This document shows positions 1 to 7,294 of a stretch of DNA of 64,000 nt, one piece after another. Numbering within the stretch: position 1 is the stretch's first letter; every line of letters begins with the position of its first letter. The position numbers were made by a program, and so were the translations under genes. The DNA is from a bacterium. GTDB taxonomy: Bacteria; ARS69. The stretch is taken from contig JALGZR010000019.1 of assembly GCA_025774805.1 (NCBI GenBank), forward strand, positions 21,283 through 85,282, in the 5' to 3' direction. The notes under the pieces are model-generated. The model worked only from the letters and a program-made list of their open reading frames with translations, made no database searches and was not told where the DNA came from.

Positions 1-2
1 GT

Positions 3-875
3 CTCTTCGCGGATTTGGCGGACAAATACTGCGACGGTCACCTGCGCTTCACCAGCCGCAACAACGTGGAGTTCTTGCTCACGGACAAGTCGAAGATCCC
101 GGCCCTGAAAAAGGATCTGGAGGGAGAGGGCTACCTGGTCGGGGGCATCGGCAACGCCATCTCCAATATCGTCCACACCCAGGGTTGGGTTCACTGCCAC
201 TCCGCCGCGTCCGACGCGTCCGGCGTGGTGAAGTGCATCATGGACGAGCTGCACCCGCACTTTACCGGCATGGAGCTTCCGGGCAAGCTGCGCATCGCGT
301 TCGCGTGCTGCCTGAACATGTGCGGAGCGGTCCACTGCTCCGATATCGCCGTGCTGGGCGTGCACACGAAGGTCCCGGTCATCGACCACGAGGAGCTGCC
401 ACGGGTCTGCGAGGTGCCGACCCTGGTCGCATCGTGCCCCACCGGTGCCATCCGGCCGGCCACGGTCGACGGACACAAGTCGGTGGAGATCGAGGATCCG
501 CAGTGCATGTTCTGCGGCAACTGCTACACGGTGTGCCCCTCGGTGAAGATCAACAACGCGGACCATGACGGGATCTCGATCTGGGTCGGCGGGAAAGTCT
601 CCAACGCCCGCCGGGAGCCGATGTTTTCCAAACTGGCGATTCCCTATCTCCCCAACAACCCGCCGCGGTGGCCCGAGGTCGTCGAGGCGGTGAAGGGCCT
701 CGTCGACGTGTGGGCGAAACACGCCCGCAAGCACGAGCGCATGGGCGAATGGATTGATCGGATCGGCTGGAAGCGGTTCTTCAAAATCGCCGGCATCCCG
801 TTCACCAAGTACCACATCGACGACTTCACGCATGCCGGTGAGACCTACAAGCGCTCGGTCCAGCTGAAGCACTAG
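3..875 (+). CDS. dsrB: Dissimilatory sulfite reductase beta subunit (5' partial)
   Basis: Beta subunit of the cytoplasmic siroheme sulfite reductase DsrAB, which reduces sulfite and loads the sulfur on DsrC. The reading frame is open to the window edge, and the TTG at 15 is internal, so the start and dsrA lie upstream. The visible part begins in the conserved stretch around FTSRNNVEF. The siroheme-[4Fe-4S] site is seen as [11 protein letters not shown] near position 310, and an inserted ferredoxin module as [12 protein letters not shown] near position 507. It is followed 9 bp later by dsrD. Identity is certain. Whether it belongs to the reductive or oxidative DsrAB clade needs a tree, but dsrD next door favours reductive. 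Confidence 0.97.
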   Translation, partial: LFADLADKYCDGHLRFTSRNNVEFLLTDKSKIPALKKDLEGEGYLVGGIGNAISNIVHTQGWVHCHSAASDASGVVKCIMDELHPHFTGMELPGKLRIAFACCLNMCGAVHCSDIAVLGVHTKVPVIDHEELPRVCEVPTLVASCPTGAIRPATVDGHKSVEIEDPQCMFCGNCYTVCPSVKINNADHDGISIWVGGKVSNARREPMFSKLAIPYLPNNPPRWPEVVEAVKGLVDVWAKHARKHERMGEWIDRIGWKRFFKIAGIPFTKYHIDDFTHAGETYKRSVQLKH

Positions 876-884
876 GAGGCATGC

Positions 885-1136
885 ATGAGCCAGCCGACCG
901 TTGATGACGTCGCCACCGCGATGTTCGACCTGATCAAGGCGACGCACGGCAAGAAGAACCTGAAGCCGATGGACGTCACGAAGGCCATGATCGACCAGTT
1001 CGGCGAGGACGCCTGCGACAAGAAGCTCTGCAAGAAGGCCATTCGCCAGCTCATCGATTCCGGCCGCTGCATCTACAGCTATGTCGGCGGGAGTTACATC
1101 ACGTTGCCGGCCGAGGAGGAATCCTCGGAGGGCTGA
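885..1136 (+). CDS. dsrD: DsrD, sulfite reductase activator
   Basis: Small winged-helix protein of 83 residues, the usual DsrD size. DsrD has been shown in sulfate reducers to stimulate DsrAB activity rather than bind DNA. The lysine-rich region with KNLKPMDVTKAM and the C-terminal aromatic strand IYSYVGGSYITL match the family. It sits directly behind dsrB, with an AGGAGG ribosome site at 874-879 that decides the ATG at 885 over the ATG at 881. DsrD is characteristic of sulfite/sulfate reducers and sulfur disproportionators and is absent from proteobacterial sulfur oxidisers, so it is the best directional marker in the window. Confidence 0.95.
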   Translation: MSQPTVDDVATAMFDLIKATHGKKNLKPMDVTKAMIDQFGEDACDKKLCKKAIRQLIDSGRCIYSYVGGSYITLPAEEESSEG

Positions 1137-1207
1137 GGCGGCAGTCGGGGGGGGCCGGCCCGCGCCGGCCTCGATGCTTGGGATCGCGACCGACAAGGGA
1201 TGAGGTC

Positions 1208-1645
1208 ATGGCGCACGTCCATGTGCCGGAGCGCATCGAGAAACTGGTGAGCACGCTCCGCCAATGGCAGAAGATCGAGCGGGAGGTGGTCGAATCGTGC
1301 GCGTCGATCATGGAGAAGACCAAAAACGCCCGGATCAGGCAGTTCATGGAGACCATCCGCAATGACTCCGCCCAGCATCATCGGCTGCAGCAGTTCCTCG
1401 TCGACAGCCTGACAAAGGAACAGATCAAGCTGACGCCGGAGGAGCTGGGCGAGGTCTGGGACGAGATCACGGCGCACGACGAAGTCGAGCGGAAGACCAT
1501 CGAGCTGGCGGAAGAGTGCAAGGAGGAGTGCAGGTTCTTCGTACAGCGTGCGCTCCTTGACTACCTGATCACGGACGAGGAGAAGCACGATCAGCTCCTC
1601 CAGTCTCTCGAGGAATTCAAGAAGAACATCTACCCGTACGGTTAG
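1208..1645 (+). CDS. Ferritin-like four-helix protein in dsr cluster
   Basis: A 145-residue, all-helical, charged protein resembling ferritin-like/rubrerythrin-type domains. A last-helix E-E-K-H (ExxH-type) motif is visible, as are glutamates in helix 1 and a His-His pair in helix 2, but the second ExxH is imperfect (S-A-Q-H-H). Diiron binding is therefore uncertain. I prefer the ATG at 1208 because a GATGAGG-like ribosome site precedes it, although the frame is open from a GTG at 1178. It lies between dsrD and dsrL on the same strand, so it is probably cotranscribed. A role in iron handling or oxygen/peroxide protection of the sulfite reductase is inference. No signal peptide is visible. Confidence 0.7.
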   Translation: MAHVHVPERIEKLVSTLRQWQKIEREVVESCASIMEKTKNARIRQFMETIRNDSAQHHRLQQFLVDSLTKEQIKLTPEELGEVWDEITAHDEVERKTIELAEECKEECRFFVQRALLDYLITDEEKHDQLLQSLEEFKKNIYPYG

Positions 1646-1679
1646 ACATCGCCGCGAGGAAACAGGGGAAGGGGCGCCG

Positions 1680-3410
1680 ATGAGCCTGCTGAACAAGAAG
1701 AAGAAGAAAGGCGGGGCCCGTCGCGCCCTGCGCGGTGGTGGGTCCTCCGGAACGCAGATCTCGTCGCTGCGGCCCCAGGCCGTGGAAAAGCTGCCGCCCT
1801 GCACCGGGCACTGCCCCAGCGACAACGACATCCGCGGCTGGCTCACCGTGATCGCTCACCACGGGAAGTACGGTCTCTCTCTGGAAGAGGCCCGTGATCG
1901 GGCGTGGCGAATCGAGGTGGAGACGAATCCGTTCCCGGCGGTGATGGGGCGGGTCTGCCCGCACCCGTGCGAGACGAGCTGCAACCGTGTGCACAAGGAC
2001 GGGGCCGTCGCGATCAACTCCGTGGAACGGTTCATCGGCGACTGGGGTATCGAGAGAGGGCTGAAGCTATCCGCCCTCGACGGCGATGCGGCCGGCGAGA
2101 AGATCGCCGTCATCGGGGCGGGCCCCTCGGGTCTTTCCTGCGCCTATCAGCTGGCCCGCCGCGGCTACAAGGTCACCGTCTTCGATGCCTTCGAGAAACC
2201 GGGCGGCATGCTCCGCTACGGCATCCCGTCCTACCGCCTCCCTCGCGAGGTGCTGGACGCCGAGATCCAACGCATCCTCGACATGGGCGTCGAGTTGCGC
2301 AGCAACACCTCTGTGGGAGAGCCCATCACCCTGGACGAGATCCGCAAGGAGTACGACGCCGTTTTCGTCGGCATCGGCGCGCACCAGGGCAAGACCATGG
2401 GGATTCCGGGTGAGGACGGCTCGGGGGTCTACACCGGCACGGAGTTCCTCAACCTTGTCAACTCGGGCCGGGGAGCCGAGATCGGCGATCGGGTCATCGT
2501 GGTCGGCGGCGGCGACACCGCGATCGACGCGGCGCGCGTCTCCCTGCGTCTGAGCCCCGACGCGGCGGCCGTCTCGCGCCGCCTGGGCGCCGAGGTGACG
2601 ATTCTCTACCGCCGCACGCGGGCCGAGATGCCGGCCATCGAGCGCGAGATCGAGGAGGCCCTCGAAGAGGGCATCAAGATCGAGTTCCTCGCGTCGCCGG
2701 CGAAGGTGATCCGGAGTGCCGACGGCACCGTGGAGAAGCTGGCCGTGCAGCGCTTCGAGCTGGGCGAGCCCGACGACTCGGGCCGGCGCCGGCCGGTTCC
2801 CATCGAGGGGGATGTCTTCGAGCTGGAGGCGGACACCCTGATCATGGCGGTGAGCCAGGCCCCCGACTGGAGCACCCTGGGCGGCGGCATCGAAACCAAG
2901 GGCAACTGGCTGGAAGTGGACGAGTGGGGCCGCACGGGAATGGAGGGGGTCTGGTCGGGGGGTGACACCCTGACCCTCGGGCTGGCCACCATCTCCATCG
3001 GTCAGGGCCGCAGGGCGGCCGAGTGCATCCACGCGAAGCTCCGCGGGCACGAGCCGAAGTCCCCTCCCGATCGCCCGGCGATCGGCAAGGATCGTCTCAA
3101 GCTCGACTGGTACAAGGAGGCCCCGCGAGCGGAGCGGAAGATCCTCGCCCCGGAGGAGCGGCTGGCGCGTCCCATGGATGAAATGGACCTCGGTGTCACC
3201 GAAACACAGGCGCAGGCGGAGACGGAGCGCTGCTTCAGTTGCGGTCTCTGCTTCGGCTGCGAGAACTGCTGGATGTACTGCCAGGTGAACTGCTTCAAGA
3301 AAACCAAGGAACTCGAACTGGGGCACTTCTACGACATCGACCTGGGCACGTGTGACGGCTGCAAGAAGTGCGCTGAGGAGTGTCCCTGCGGTTTCCTCGA
3401 TCTGTACTGA
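1680..3410 (+). CDS. dsrL: DsrL-type NAD(P)H oxidoreductase (iron-sulfur flavoprotein)
   Basis: A 576-residue protein of the GltD/DsrL family. The N-terminal Fe-S domain carries Cys41/Cys45 and Cys93/Cys97/Cys101 (CPHPCETSC). An FAD motif VIGAGPSG lies near residue 142 and an NAD(P)H motif VVGGGDTA near residue 275. The C-terminus is a cysteine-dense diferredoxin (CFSCGLCFGCENCWMYC, then CDGCKKCAEECPCG). In Allochromatium DsrL passes electrons between NAD(H) and DsrAB; in reductive dsr loci (DsrL-2 type) it could feed NAD(P)H electrons to sulfite reduction. It lacks the long C-terminal extension of the ~650-aa sulfur-oxidiser DsrL. Ribosome site AGGGGAAGG precedes the ATG. dsrN follows 6 bp later. 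A generic GltD-like protein is the alternative, but the context makes DsrL likely. Confidence 0.85.
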   Translation: MSLLNKKKKKGGARRALRGGGSSGTQISSLRPQAVEKLPPCTGHCPSDNDIRGWLTVIAHHGKYGLSLEEARDRAWRIEVETNPFPAVMGRVCPHPCETSCNRVHKDGAVAINSVERFIGDWGIERGLKLSALDGDAAGEKIAVIGAGPSGLSCAYQLARRGYKVTVFDAFEKPGGMLRYGIPSYRLPREVLDAEIQRILDMGVELRSNTSVGEPITLDEIRKEYDAVFVGIGAHQGKTMGIPGEDGSGVYTGTEFLNLVNSGRGAEIGDRVIVVGGGDTAIDAARVSLRLSPDAAAVSRRLGAEVTILYRRTRAEMPAIEREIEEALEEGIKIEFLASPAKVIRSADGTVEKLAVQRFELGEPDDSGRRRPVPIEGDVFELEADTLIMAVSQAPDWSTLGGGIETKGNWLEVDEWGRTGMEGVWSGGDTLTLGLATISIGQGRRAAECIHAKLRGHEPKSPPDRPAIGKDRLKLDWYKEAPRAERKILAPEERLARPMDEMDLGVTETQAQAETERCFSCGLCFGCENCWMYCQVNCFKKTKELELGHFYDIDLGTCDGCKKCAEECPCGFLDLY

Positions 3411-3415
3411 GTCGC

Positions 3416-4906
3416 ATGGAGCTTCTCACCCCACGCCTGGTGGTTGGCGGTCTGGCGGGCGACAGCGGAAAGACGCTCGTGGCGCTCGGCCTGTCCCGCG
3501 CGTTCGTCAGCCGGGGCCTTAGTGTCGGCCCCTACAAGAAGGGGCCGGACTACATCGACGCGGCGTGGCTCGGGGCGGCGGCAGGAGCGGCGGGGCGGAA
3601 TCTCGACACTTTCCTCATGGAGCGCTCCGCCATCGGGTCCGGCCTGTCGCGGTCCGGATCGGCCGACCTGCTGATGCTGGAAGGCAATCGCGGGCTGTTC
3701 GACGGCCTCGACTCCGAGGGGAGCCACTCCACCGCCGAGCTGGCCAAGCTCATCGGCGCCCCCGTGCTTCTGGTGCTCGACGTGACGAAGATGACCCGCA
3801 CGGCGGCGGCCCTGGTGGTCGGCTGCAAAGCTCTGGATCCGCAAGTTCCCTTGGCGGGGGTGGTGCTGAACCGGGTGGGCACGGCACGCCAAGAAGGCGT
3901 TCTCCGAGAGGCCATCGCGGCGGCAGGCGGGCCGCCGGTCCTGGGCGCGATTCCCCGCCTGGAAGAAGAGTGGCTGCCCGGGCGCCATCTTGGCCTGGTC
4001 ACGGCGGTCGAGCACCCACGACGTGAGGAAGCTTTGCAGGCAGTGGCGTCGGCGGTGGATCGCCACGTGGATCTCGAAGCCGTCCTCGACGTGGCGCGGT
4101 CCGCGACTCCGGTCCGTTTCCCCGATCCCGACCCGATTCCGGCGGGAGCGACCGTGAGAATCGGCGTCCTGCGGGACGAGGCGCTGAGCTTTTACTACCC
4201 GGAGAATCTGGAGGCGCTGCAAGCCTGCGGCGCCGAGCTGGTGACGGTGTCTCCGCTTCGCGATGATCATCTGCCGGACCTGGACGGTCTCTACTTCGGC
4301 GGCGGGTTTCCGGAGACTCATGTGAAGCGACTGGCTGCCAATGACTCGCTGCGTGAATCGGTGCGGGAAGCGGCAACGGCCGGAATGCCGATCTACGCCG
4401 AGTGTGGCGGACTGATGTATCTTGCCCGCGAACTCGTGGTGGACGGGGTCTCCCACTCCATGGCGGGCGTGCTCGATCTGGTCGTCGAGCAGACAGCCCG
4501 GCCTGTGGGGCACGGATACGTGGAGGCGGAGGTCGATGGGTCGAATCCGTTCTTCGAGTGCTCGACGCGCCTGCGCGGACACGAGTTCCATTACTCCCGA
4601 ATCCTGTCCGGACATGACGCCAGCGCCTCGTGCCTCCGCCTGCAACGCGGTCATGGGATCGGGGGCGGACGCGACGGCCTCGCCGTGGGGAACGTTTGGG
4701 CCTCTTACCTGCACGTGCATGCCTTGGGGACGCCCTCATGGGCCGGGACGTTCACGGCCCTCGCACGCGCCTGGCGAACGAAGAGGGATCGGGGTAAGGG
4801 GCGCCGTCGCCCGACCTCGTTGAACGGGCGAGGACACGGGAAGCCCGAGGAACATGAAGACACGACTGGGCCAGAAGATCATGAGTTTGCTCCGGCAAGG
4901 GCGTGA
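3416..4906 (+). CDS. dsrN: DsrN / cobyrinate a,c-diamide synthase-like siroheme amidase
   Basis: A 496-residue CobB/CbiA-type glutamine amidotransferase. The N-terminal P-loop ATPase begins GGLAGDSGKT. The C-terminal class I glutaminase domain shows the nucleophile Cys in AECGGLMYL and His in GHEFHYS. In dsr loci this protein (DsrN) is proposed to amidate siroheme to siroamide for DsrAB. The frame is open upstream, but the ATG at 3416 fits the family start and lies 6 bp after dsrL. The last ~35 residues are a charged, low-complexity tail beyond the usual domain end, overlapping the next gene by 53 bp. A corrinoid biosynthesis role is possible, but no cobalamin genes are nearby. Confidence 0.88.
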   Translation: MELLTPRLVVGGLAGDSGKTLVALGLSRAFVSRGLSVGPYKKGPDYIDAAWLGAAAGAAGRNLDTFLMERSAIGSGLSRSGSADLLMLEGNRGLFDGLDSEGSHSTAELAKLIGAPVLLVLDVTKMTRTAAALVVGCKALDPQVPLAGVVLNRVGTARQEGVLREAIAAAGGPPVLGAIPRLEEEWLPGRHLGLVTAVEHPRREEALQAVASAVDRHVDLEAVLDVARSATPVRFPDPDPIPAGATVRIGVLRDEALSFYYPENLEALQACGAELVTVSPLRDDHLPDLDGLYFGGGFPETHVKRLAANDSLRESVREAATAGMPIYAECGGLMYLARELVVDGVSHSMAGVLDLVVEQTARPVGHGYVEAEVDGSNPFFECSTRLRGHEFHYSRILSGHDASASCLRLQRGHGIGGGRDGLAVGNVWASYLHVHALGTPSWAGTFTALARAWRTKRDRGKGRRRPTSLNGRGHGKPEEHEDTTGPEDHEFAPARA

Positions 4907-5378
4907 AGAGACGGTGGCCGGATTGGCCATCTCTGACCGGCGGGCCCTGCGTCCTCTCATGGGGAGGCTGTGGGATCCCGATCCGCGGATCCGGCGTCAC
5001 GCGGCCGGCGCCATGGGTCGATCCGCGGAGGCACATCCGACGCTCGGGCTGGAAATGGTGCGCCGTCTGATGTGGGCCCTCAATGATGAGGCCGCGACCA
5101 ACGGGGTGTTCGGCATCGCGGCCCTCGGGGAGATTGGCCATCGATGTCCGGAGATTCTGGAGCCGTTCATTTCCCCGTTGGTCTCCATGGCCTGGGACGA
5201 GGGGATCCGGCTGGAGCTACTGAAGGCCCTCGGCCGCGTTGCGGAAGCGGATCCGCGACTGGTGAGGCGCGACCTCGCGCGTCTGGAGGCCTTCGTGGAC
5301 GAGTCGCAAGAGGAAGAACGCGACGCGTTCCAGCGTCTGGTCGCGCTGGCCGGGGAGAGCAACCGTGAACGCAACTGA
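4854..5378 (+). CDS. HEAT-repeat protein in dsr cluster
   Basis: A 174-residue soluble protein made of helical pairs typical of HEAT/PBS-lyase repeats (for example DPDPRIRRHAAGAMGRSAEA, then GVFGIAALGEIGHRCPE, then GIRLELLKALGRVAEADP). HEAT repeats mediate protein contacts, and no catalytic residues are apparent. The gene starts inside the 3' end of dsrN (53-bp overlap) and its end overlaps or abuts the TPR gene, so the three are translationally linked. The role is unknown. An assembly or scaffolding function for the Dsr machinery is inference from position only. Confidence 0.75.
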   Translation: MKTRLGQKIMSLLRQGREETVAGLAISDRRALRPLMGRLWDPDPRIRRHAAGAMGRSAEAHPTLGLEMVRRLMWALNDEAATNGVFGIAALGEIGHRCPEILEPFISPLVSMAWDEGIRLELLKALGRVAEADPRLVRRDLARLEAFVDESQEEERDAFQRLVALAGESNRERN

Positions 5379-5394
5379 AGGAGCGACCCACGGG

Positions 5395-5925
5395 ATGGAA
5401 CGCTACCTGGAGCGGGTCCGGGAGAATCCGGAGTCCGCCGCCGCTCACTATAACCTCGGTCTGGCCTACACCCAGCGCGGACGGCCCGACCGCGCCGAGA
5501 AGCACTACCGCAAGGCTCTCGAGCTCGAGCCCGACCTGGTGGAGGCCTGGGTCAACCTCGGTGGCGTGCTGTTGTTCAAGTGGGACTTCCCGGGCTGCGT
5601 CGCGGCCAACGAGGAGGCCCTGAAGCGCCAGGACGACTTGCTTCTGGCTCACTACAACATCGGCCAGGCCTGTCTCTACCTGGCCGACACGGAAGGAGTG
5701 CTGCGCAGCTTCCGCCGCGTCGTGGACCTGGACCCGGGGCACGCGGCGGGGCACTACTTTCTCGCCGTCGGGCTGCTGGCCGCCGGCCGCGTGCCCGAGG
5801 CCGTGGAGGAGATGGCTCGCGCCAAGGCCCTGGGCCACTCACCAGCCCCCGAGTTCCTGCGGGCCCTGAAGACCGCCGCCAAGGAACTGATTCGATCCAC
5901 CGACCCTAGCCCGGACTATTCATGA
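5395..5925 (+). CDS. TPR-repeat protein in dsr cluster
   Basis: A protein of about 176 residues with consecutive tetratricopeptide repeats (AAAHYNLGLAYTQRGRPDRA, then VEAWVNLGGVL, LLAHYNIGQACLYL, AAGHYFLAVGLL). TPRs are protein-interaction scaffolds. The ATG at 5395 has an AAGGAG 11 bp upstream. A GTG at 5365, inside the HEAT gene and with its own GGGAG, is an equally possible start. The final six codons (PSPDYS) and the stop codon are supplied by the left arm of the palindromic repeat at 5908-6087, so the original C-terminus may have been replaced by repeat insertion. Function is unknown beyond likely partnership with the adjacent HEAT protein. Confidence 0.75.
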   Translation: MERYLERVRENPESAAAHYNLGLAYTQRGRPDRAEKHYRKALELEPDLVEAWVNLGGVLLFKWDFPGCVAANEEALKRQDDLLLAHYNIGQACLYLADTEGVLRSFRRVVDLDPGHAAGHYFLAVGLLAAGRVPEAVEEMARAKALGHSPAPEFLRALKTAAKELIRSTDPSPDYS

Positions 5926-6087
5926 AGGATCTGCTGCGATCGCGGATACGCGCCACCGGACGGGCGTCCTCGGGGTTCGTACCCTGCGACGTATCGTTGA
6001 GATACGCCTCGGGTCCAAACCCCTGCGGGTGCCCGTCCGGTGGGCGTCTCCGCAATCTCGCGACGATCTTCATGAATAGTCCGGGCT
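5908..6087. repeat. 180-bp near-complete palindrome (REP/MITE-like)
   Basis: The outer arms start AGCCCGGACTATTCATGAA and end with its exact inverse, and they match over about 57 bp with a few mismatches (5908-5965 versus 6030-6087). The middle also folds, with an apex CGTATC-GTTGA-GATACG at roughly 5989-6005 and GGGGTT/AACCCC flanks. The whole element could form one long hairpin or cruciform. It fills the gap between the first dsr block and dsrC. It encodes nothing and may act as a terminator or mRNA stabiliser. Confidence 0.85.
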
Positions 6088-6142
6088 GGCAATTCGACCG
6101 ATCTCGGGGCGGAAGCTCCGGATAACAAAGAGGAGAGATGAG

Positions 6143-6460
6143 ATGCCGGAGTTCACACACGGAACGATCACGCTCACCGTCGACGAAGATGGATTCATGC
6201 AGGAGCCCGACAAGTGGAACGAAGAGGTTGCGGCTGCTCTTGCGACCACCGAGGCGGTCGAGGATCTCACCGATGACCACTGGAAGGTGGTCAACTACCT
6301 GCGCCAGTACTATCTCCAGTTCGGCGTCGCTCCGATGATCCGGAAGCTGACCAAGGAGACCGGGCTCAACCTGAAGAAGATCTACGAGCTGTTCCCGTCC
6401 GGGCCGGCCAAGGGCGCGTGCAAGGTGGCGGGGCTGCCCAAGCCGACCGGTTGTGTCTGA
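6143..6460 (+). CDS. dsrC: DsrC sulfur-carrier protein
   Basis: A 105-residue DsrC/TusE family protein with the flexible C-terminal arm carrying both redox cysteines, C-X10-C, in GACKVAGLPKPTGCV. Two cysteines mark a true DsrC, which takes sulfur from DsrAB as a DsrC trisulfide that is reduced by DsrMKJOP. The ribosome site AGAGGAGAG precedes the ATG. The gene stands alone between the large palindrome and the sigma-54 promoter region, so it is probably a separate, highly expressed transcript, as dsrC usually is. No clear sigma-70 promoter was found in the 55 bp between the palindrome and the start. Confidence 0.96.
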   Translation: MPEFTHGTITLTVDEDGFMQEPDKWNEEVAAALATTEAVEDLTDDHWKVVNYLRQYYLQFGVAPMIRKLTKETGLNLKKIYELFPSGPAKGACKVAGLPKPTGCV

Positions 6461-6553
6461 GAAGCATCGCCCGCGAGCGACTTCGGGGGGGCGAACAGCC
6501 TGCCTGGCGGAATCGGAGCCGGGCAGGGGGCTCGCCCCCTCGCCGTATCCGGC

Positions 6554-6571
6554 TGTTACCGGGTCGTAACA
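6554..6571. promoter_or_regulatory. Candidate enhancer (UAS) dyad for sigma-54 activator
   Basis: TGTTACCGGGTCGTAACA has perfect 6-bp inverted arms (TGTTAC/GTAACA) around a 6-bp spacer. It lies about 115 bp upstream of the -12 element of the sigma-54 promoter at 6673, the normal distance for an NtrC-type binding site. The NtrC-like regulator encoded at 18147 is the obvious candidate ligand. I saw only this one copy. Confidence 0.55.
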
Positions 6572-6672
6572 CTCGGAGGCTCCCGCGCCTCGAGCGTCCG
6601 GCACTCGCCCACATCCGTCCGTGCAAGCCGTTGAATTTCAATAAATTGGATGTGCGCCACCGAGCCTGTGAT

Positions 6673-6688
6673 TGGCACGCCGGTTGCA
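6673..6688 (+). promoter_or_regulatory. Sigma-54 (-24/-12) promoter of dsrMKJOP operon
   Basis: TGGCACGCCGGTTGCA matches the RpoN consensus TGGCAC-N5-TTGCA exactly. GG at 6674-6675 and GC at 6686-6687 have the required 10-bp separation. It lies 40 bp upstream of the RsbRD-domain gene that begins the dsrMKJOP operon. The operon ends with an NtrC-family activator, which supplies the trans factor such promoters need. Confidence 0.85.
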
Positions 6689-6727
6689 AAAACTGAACTC
6701 CGCGAAGGACCATCGGAGGAGCCAGTG

Positions 6728-7294
6728 ATGAACCGGCTCGACGGTCTGCAGGAGAGGCGGGCGGCGGTCATCGACCGCTGGAAGGCGCTGACGCTCGCGG
6801 TCTATCCGGAGCGTGCCGCGGAGTTCATCGTCCGGGAGCCCGACCGCTTCCGGAATCCGGTGGGCCACCTGGTGGGCGAGAACCTGGAGATTCTCTACGA
6901 CGGCCTCCTCGCAGATGCGCCGGCGGAGACGATGCGGGCAGCGTTGGACGGCATCGTGCGCATCCGTGCGGTGCAGGACCTCTCCCCCTCAGCCGCGGTC
7001 GGGTTCGTCTTCCTGCTGAAGCAGGCCGTTTGCGAAGAACTGAGCGGGGGTGACGGCGATCCGGCCGCCGAGATCGAGCCCGCCGGGCTCTTCGATCGCA
7101 TCGACCGGCTCGCGCTGCAGGCCTTCGACCTGTTCATGCGGTGCCGGGAGCAAATCTACGACCTTCGCGTGCGCGAAATTCGCGGCCGGGCGCCGAGGCC
7201 GCACACGTCACTCCGGGCGCGCGAGATCGAGGGGACGGAACGGTCCGGAAGCGAGTGGGCCGGTTCCGAGACCAAAGGAGAGGGAGCGGGATGA
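6728..7294 (+). CDS. RsbRD N-terminal-like domain protein upstream of dsrM
   Basis: A 188-residue cytoplasmic helical protein resembling the RsbRD N-terminal (RsbT co-antagonist/globin-sensor-like) domain: an N-terminal helix ERRAAVIDRWKALTLAVYP, a conserved F-x-N-P-VGH segment, and a second helical half. The C-terminal ~45 residues are charged and disordered. Start chosen at 6728 because GGAGGA lies at 6715-6720; the frame itself is open from 6650. It is the first gene after the sigma-54 promoter, and its stop overlaps the dsrM start (ATGA). Similar genes precede dsrM in several sulfate reducers. A regulatory or assembly role for DsrMKJOP is possible but unproven. Confidence 0.7.
   Translation: MNRLDGLQERRAAVIDRWKALTLAVYPERAAEFIVREPDRFRNPVGHLVGENLEILYDGLLADAPAETMRAALDGIVRIRAVQDLSPSAAVGFVFLLKQAVCEELSGGDGDPAAEIEPAGLFDRIDRLALQAFDLFMRCREQIYDLRVREIRGRAPRPHTSLRAREIEGTERSGSEWAGSETKGEGAG

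Noticed and set aside
1-6460. dsrEFH (sulfur-oxidation markers)
   Set aside because: None of the small proteins in the dsr region resembles DsrE, DsrF or DsrH; dsrA and anything further upstream lie outside the window.
6520-6550. GC hairpin AGGGGGC-TC-GCCCCCT after dsrC as a terminator
   Set aside because: The stem is good but no T-run follows; kept only as a possible Rho-assisted or attenuating structure.
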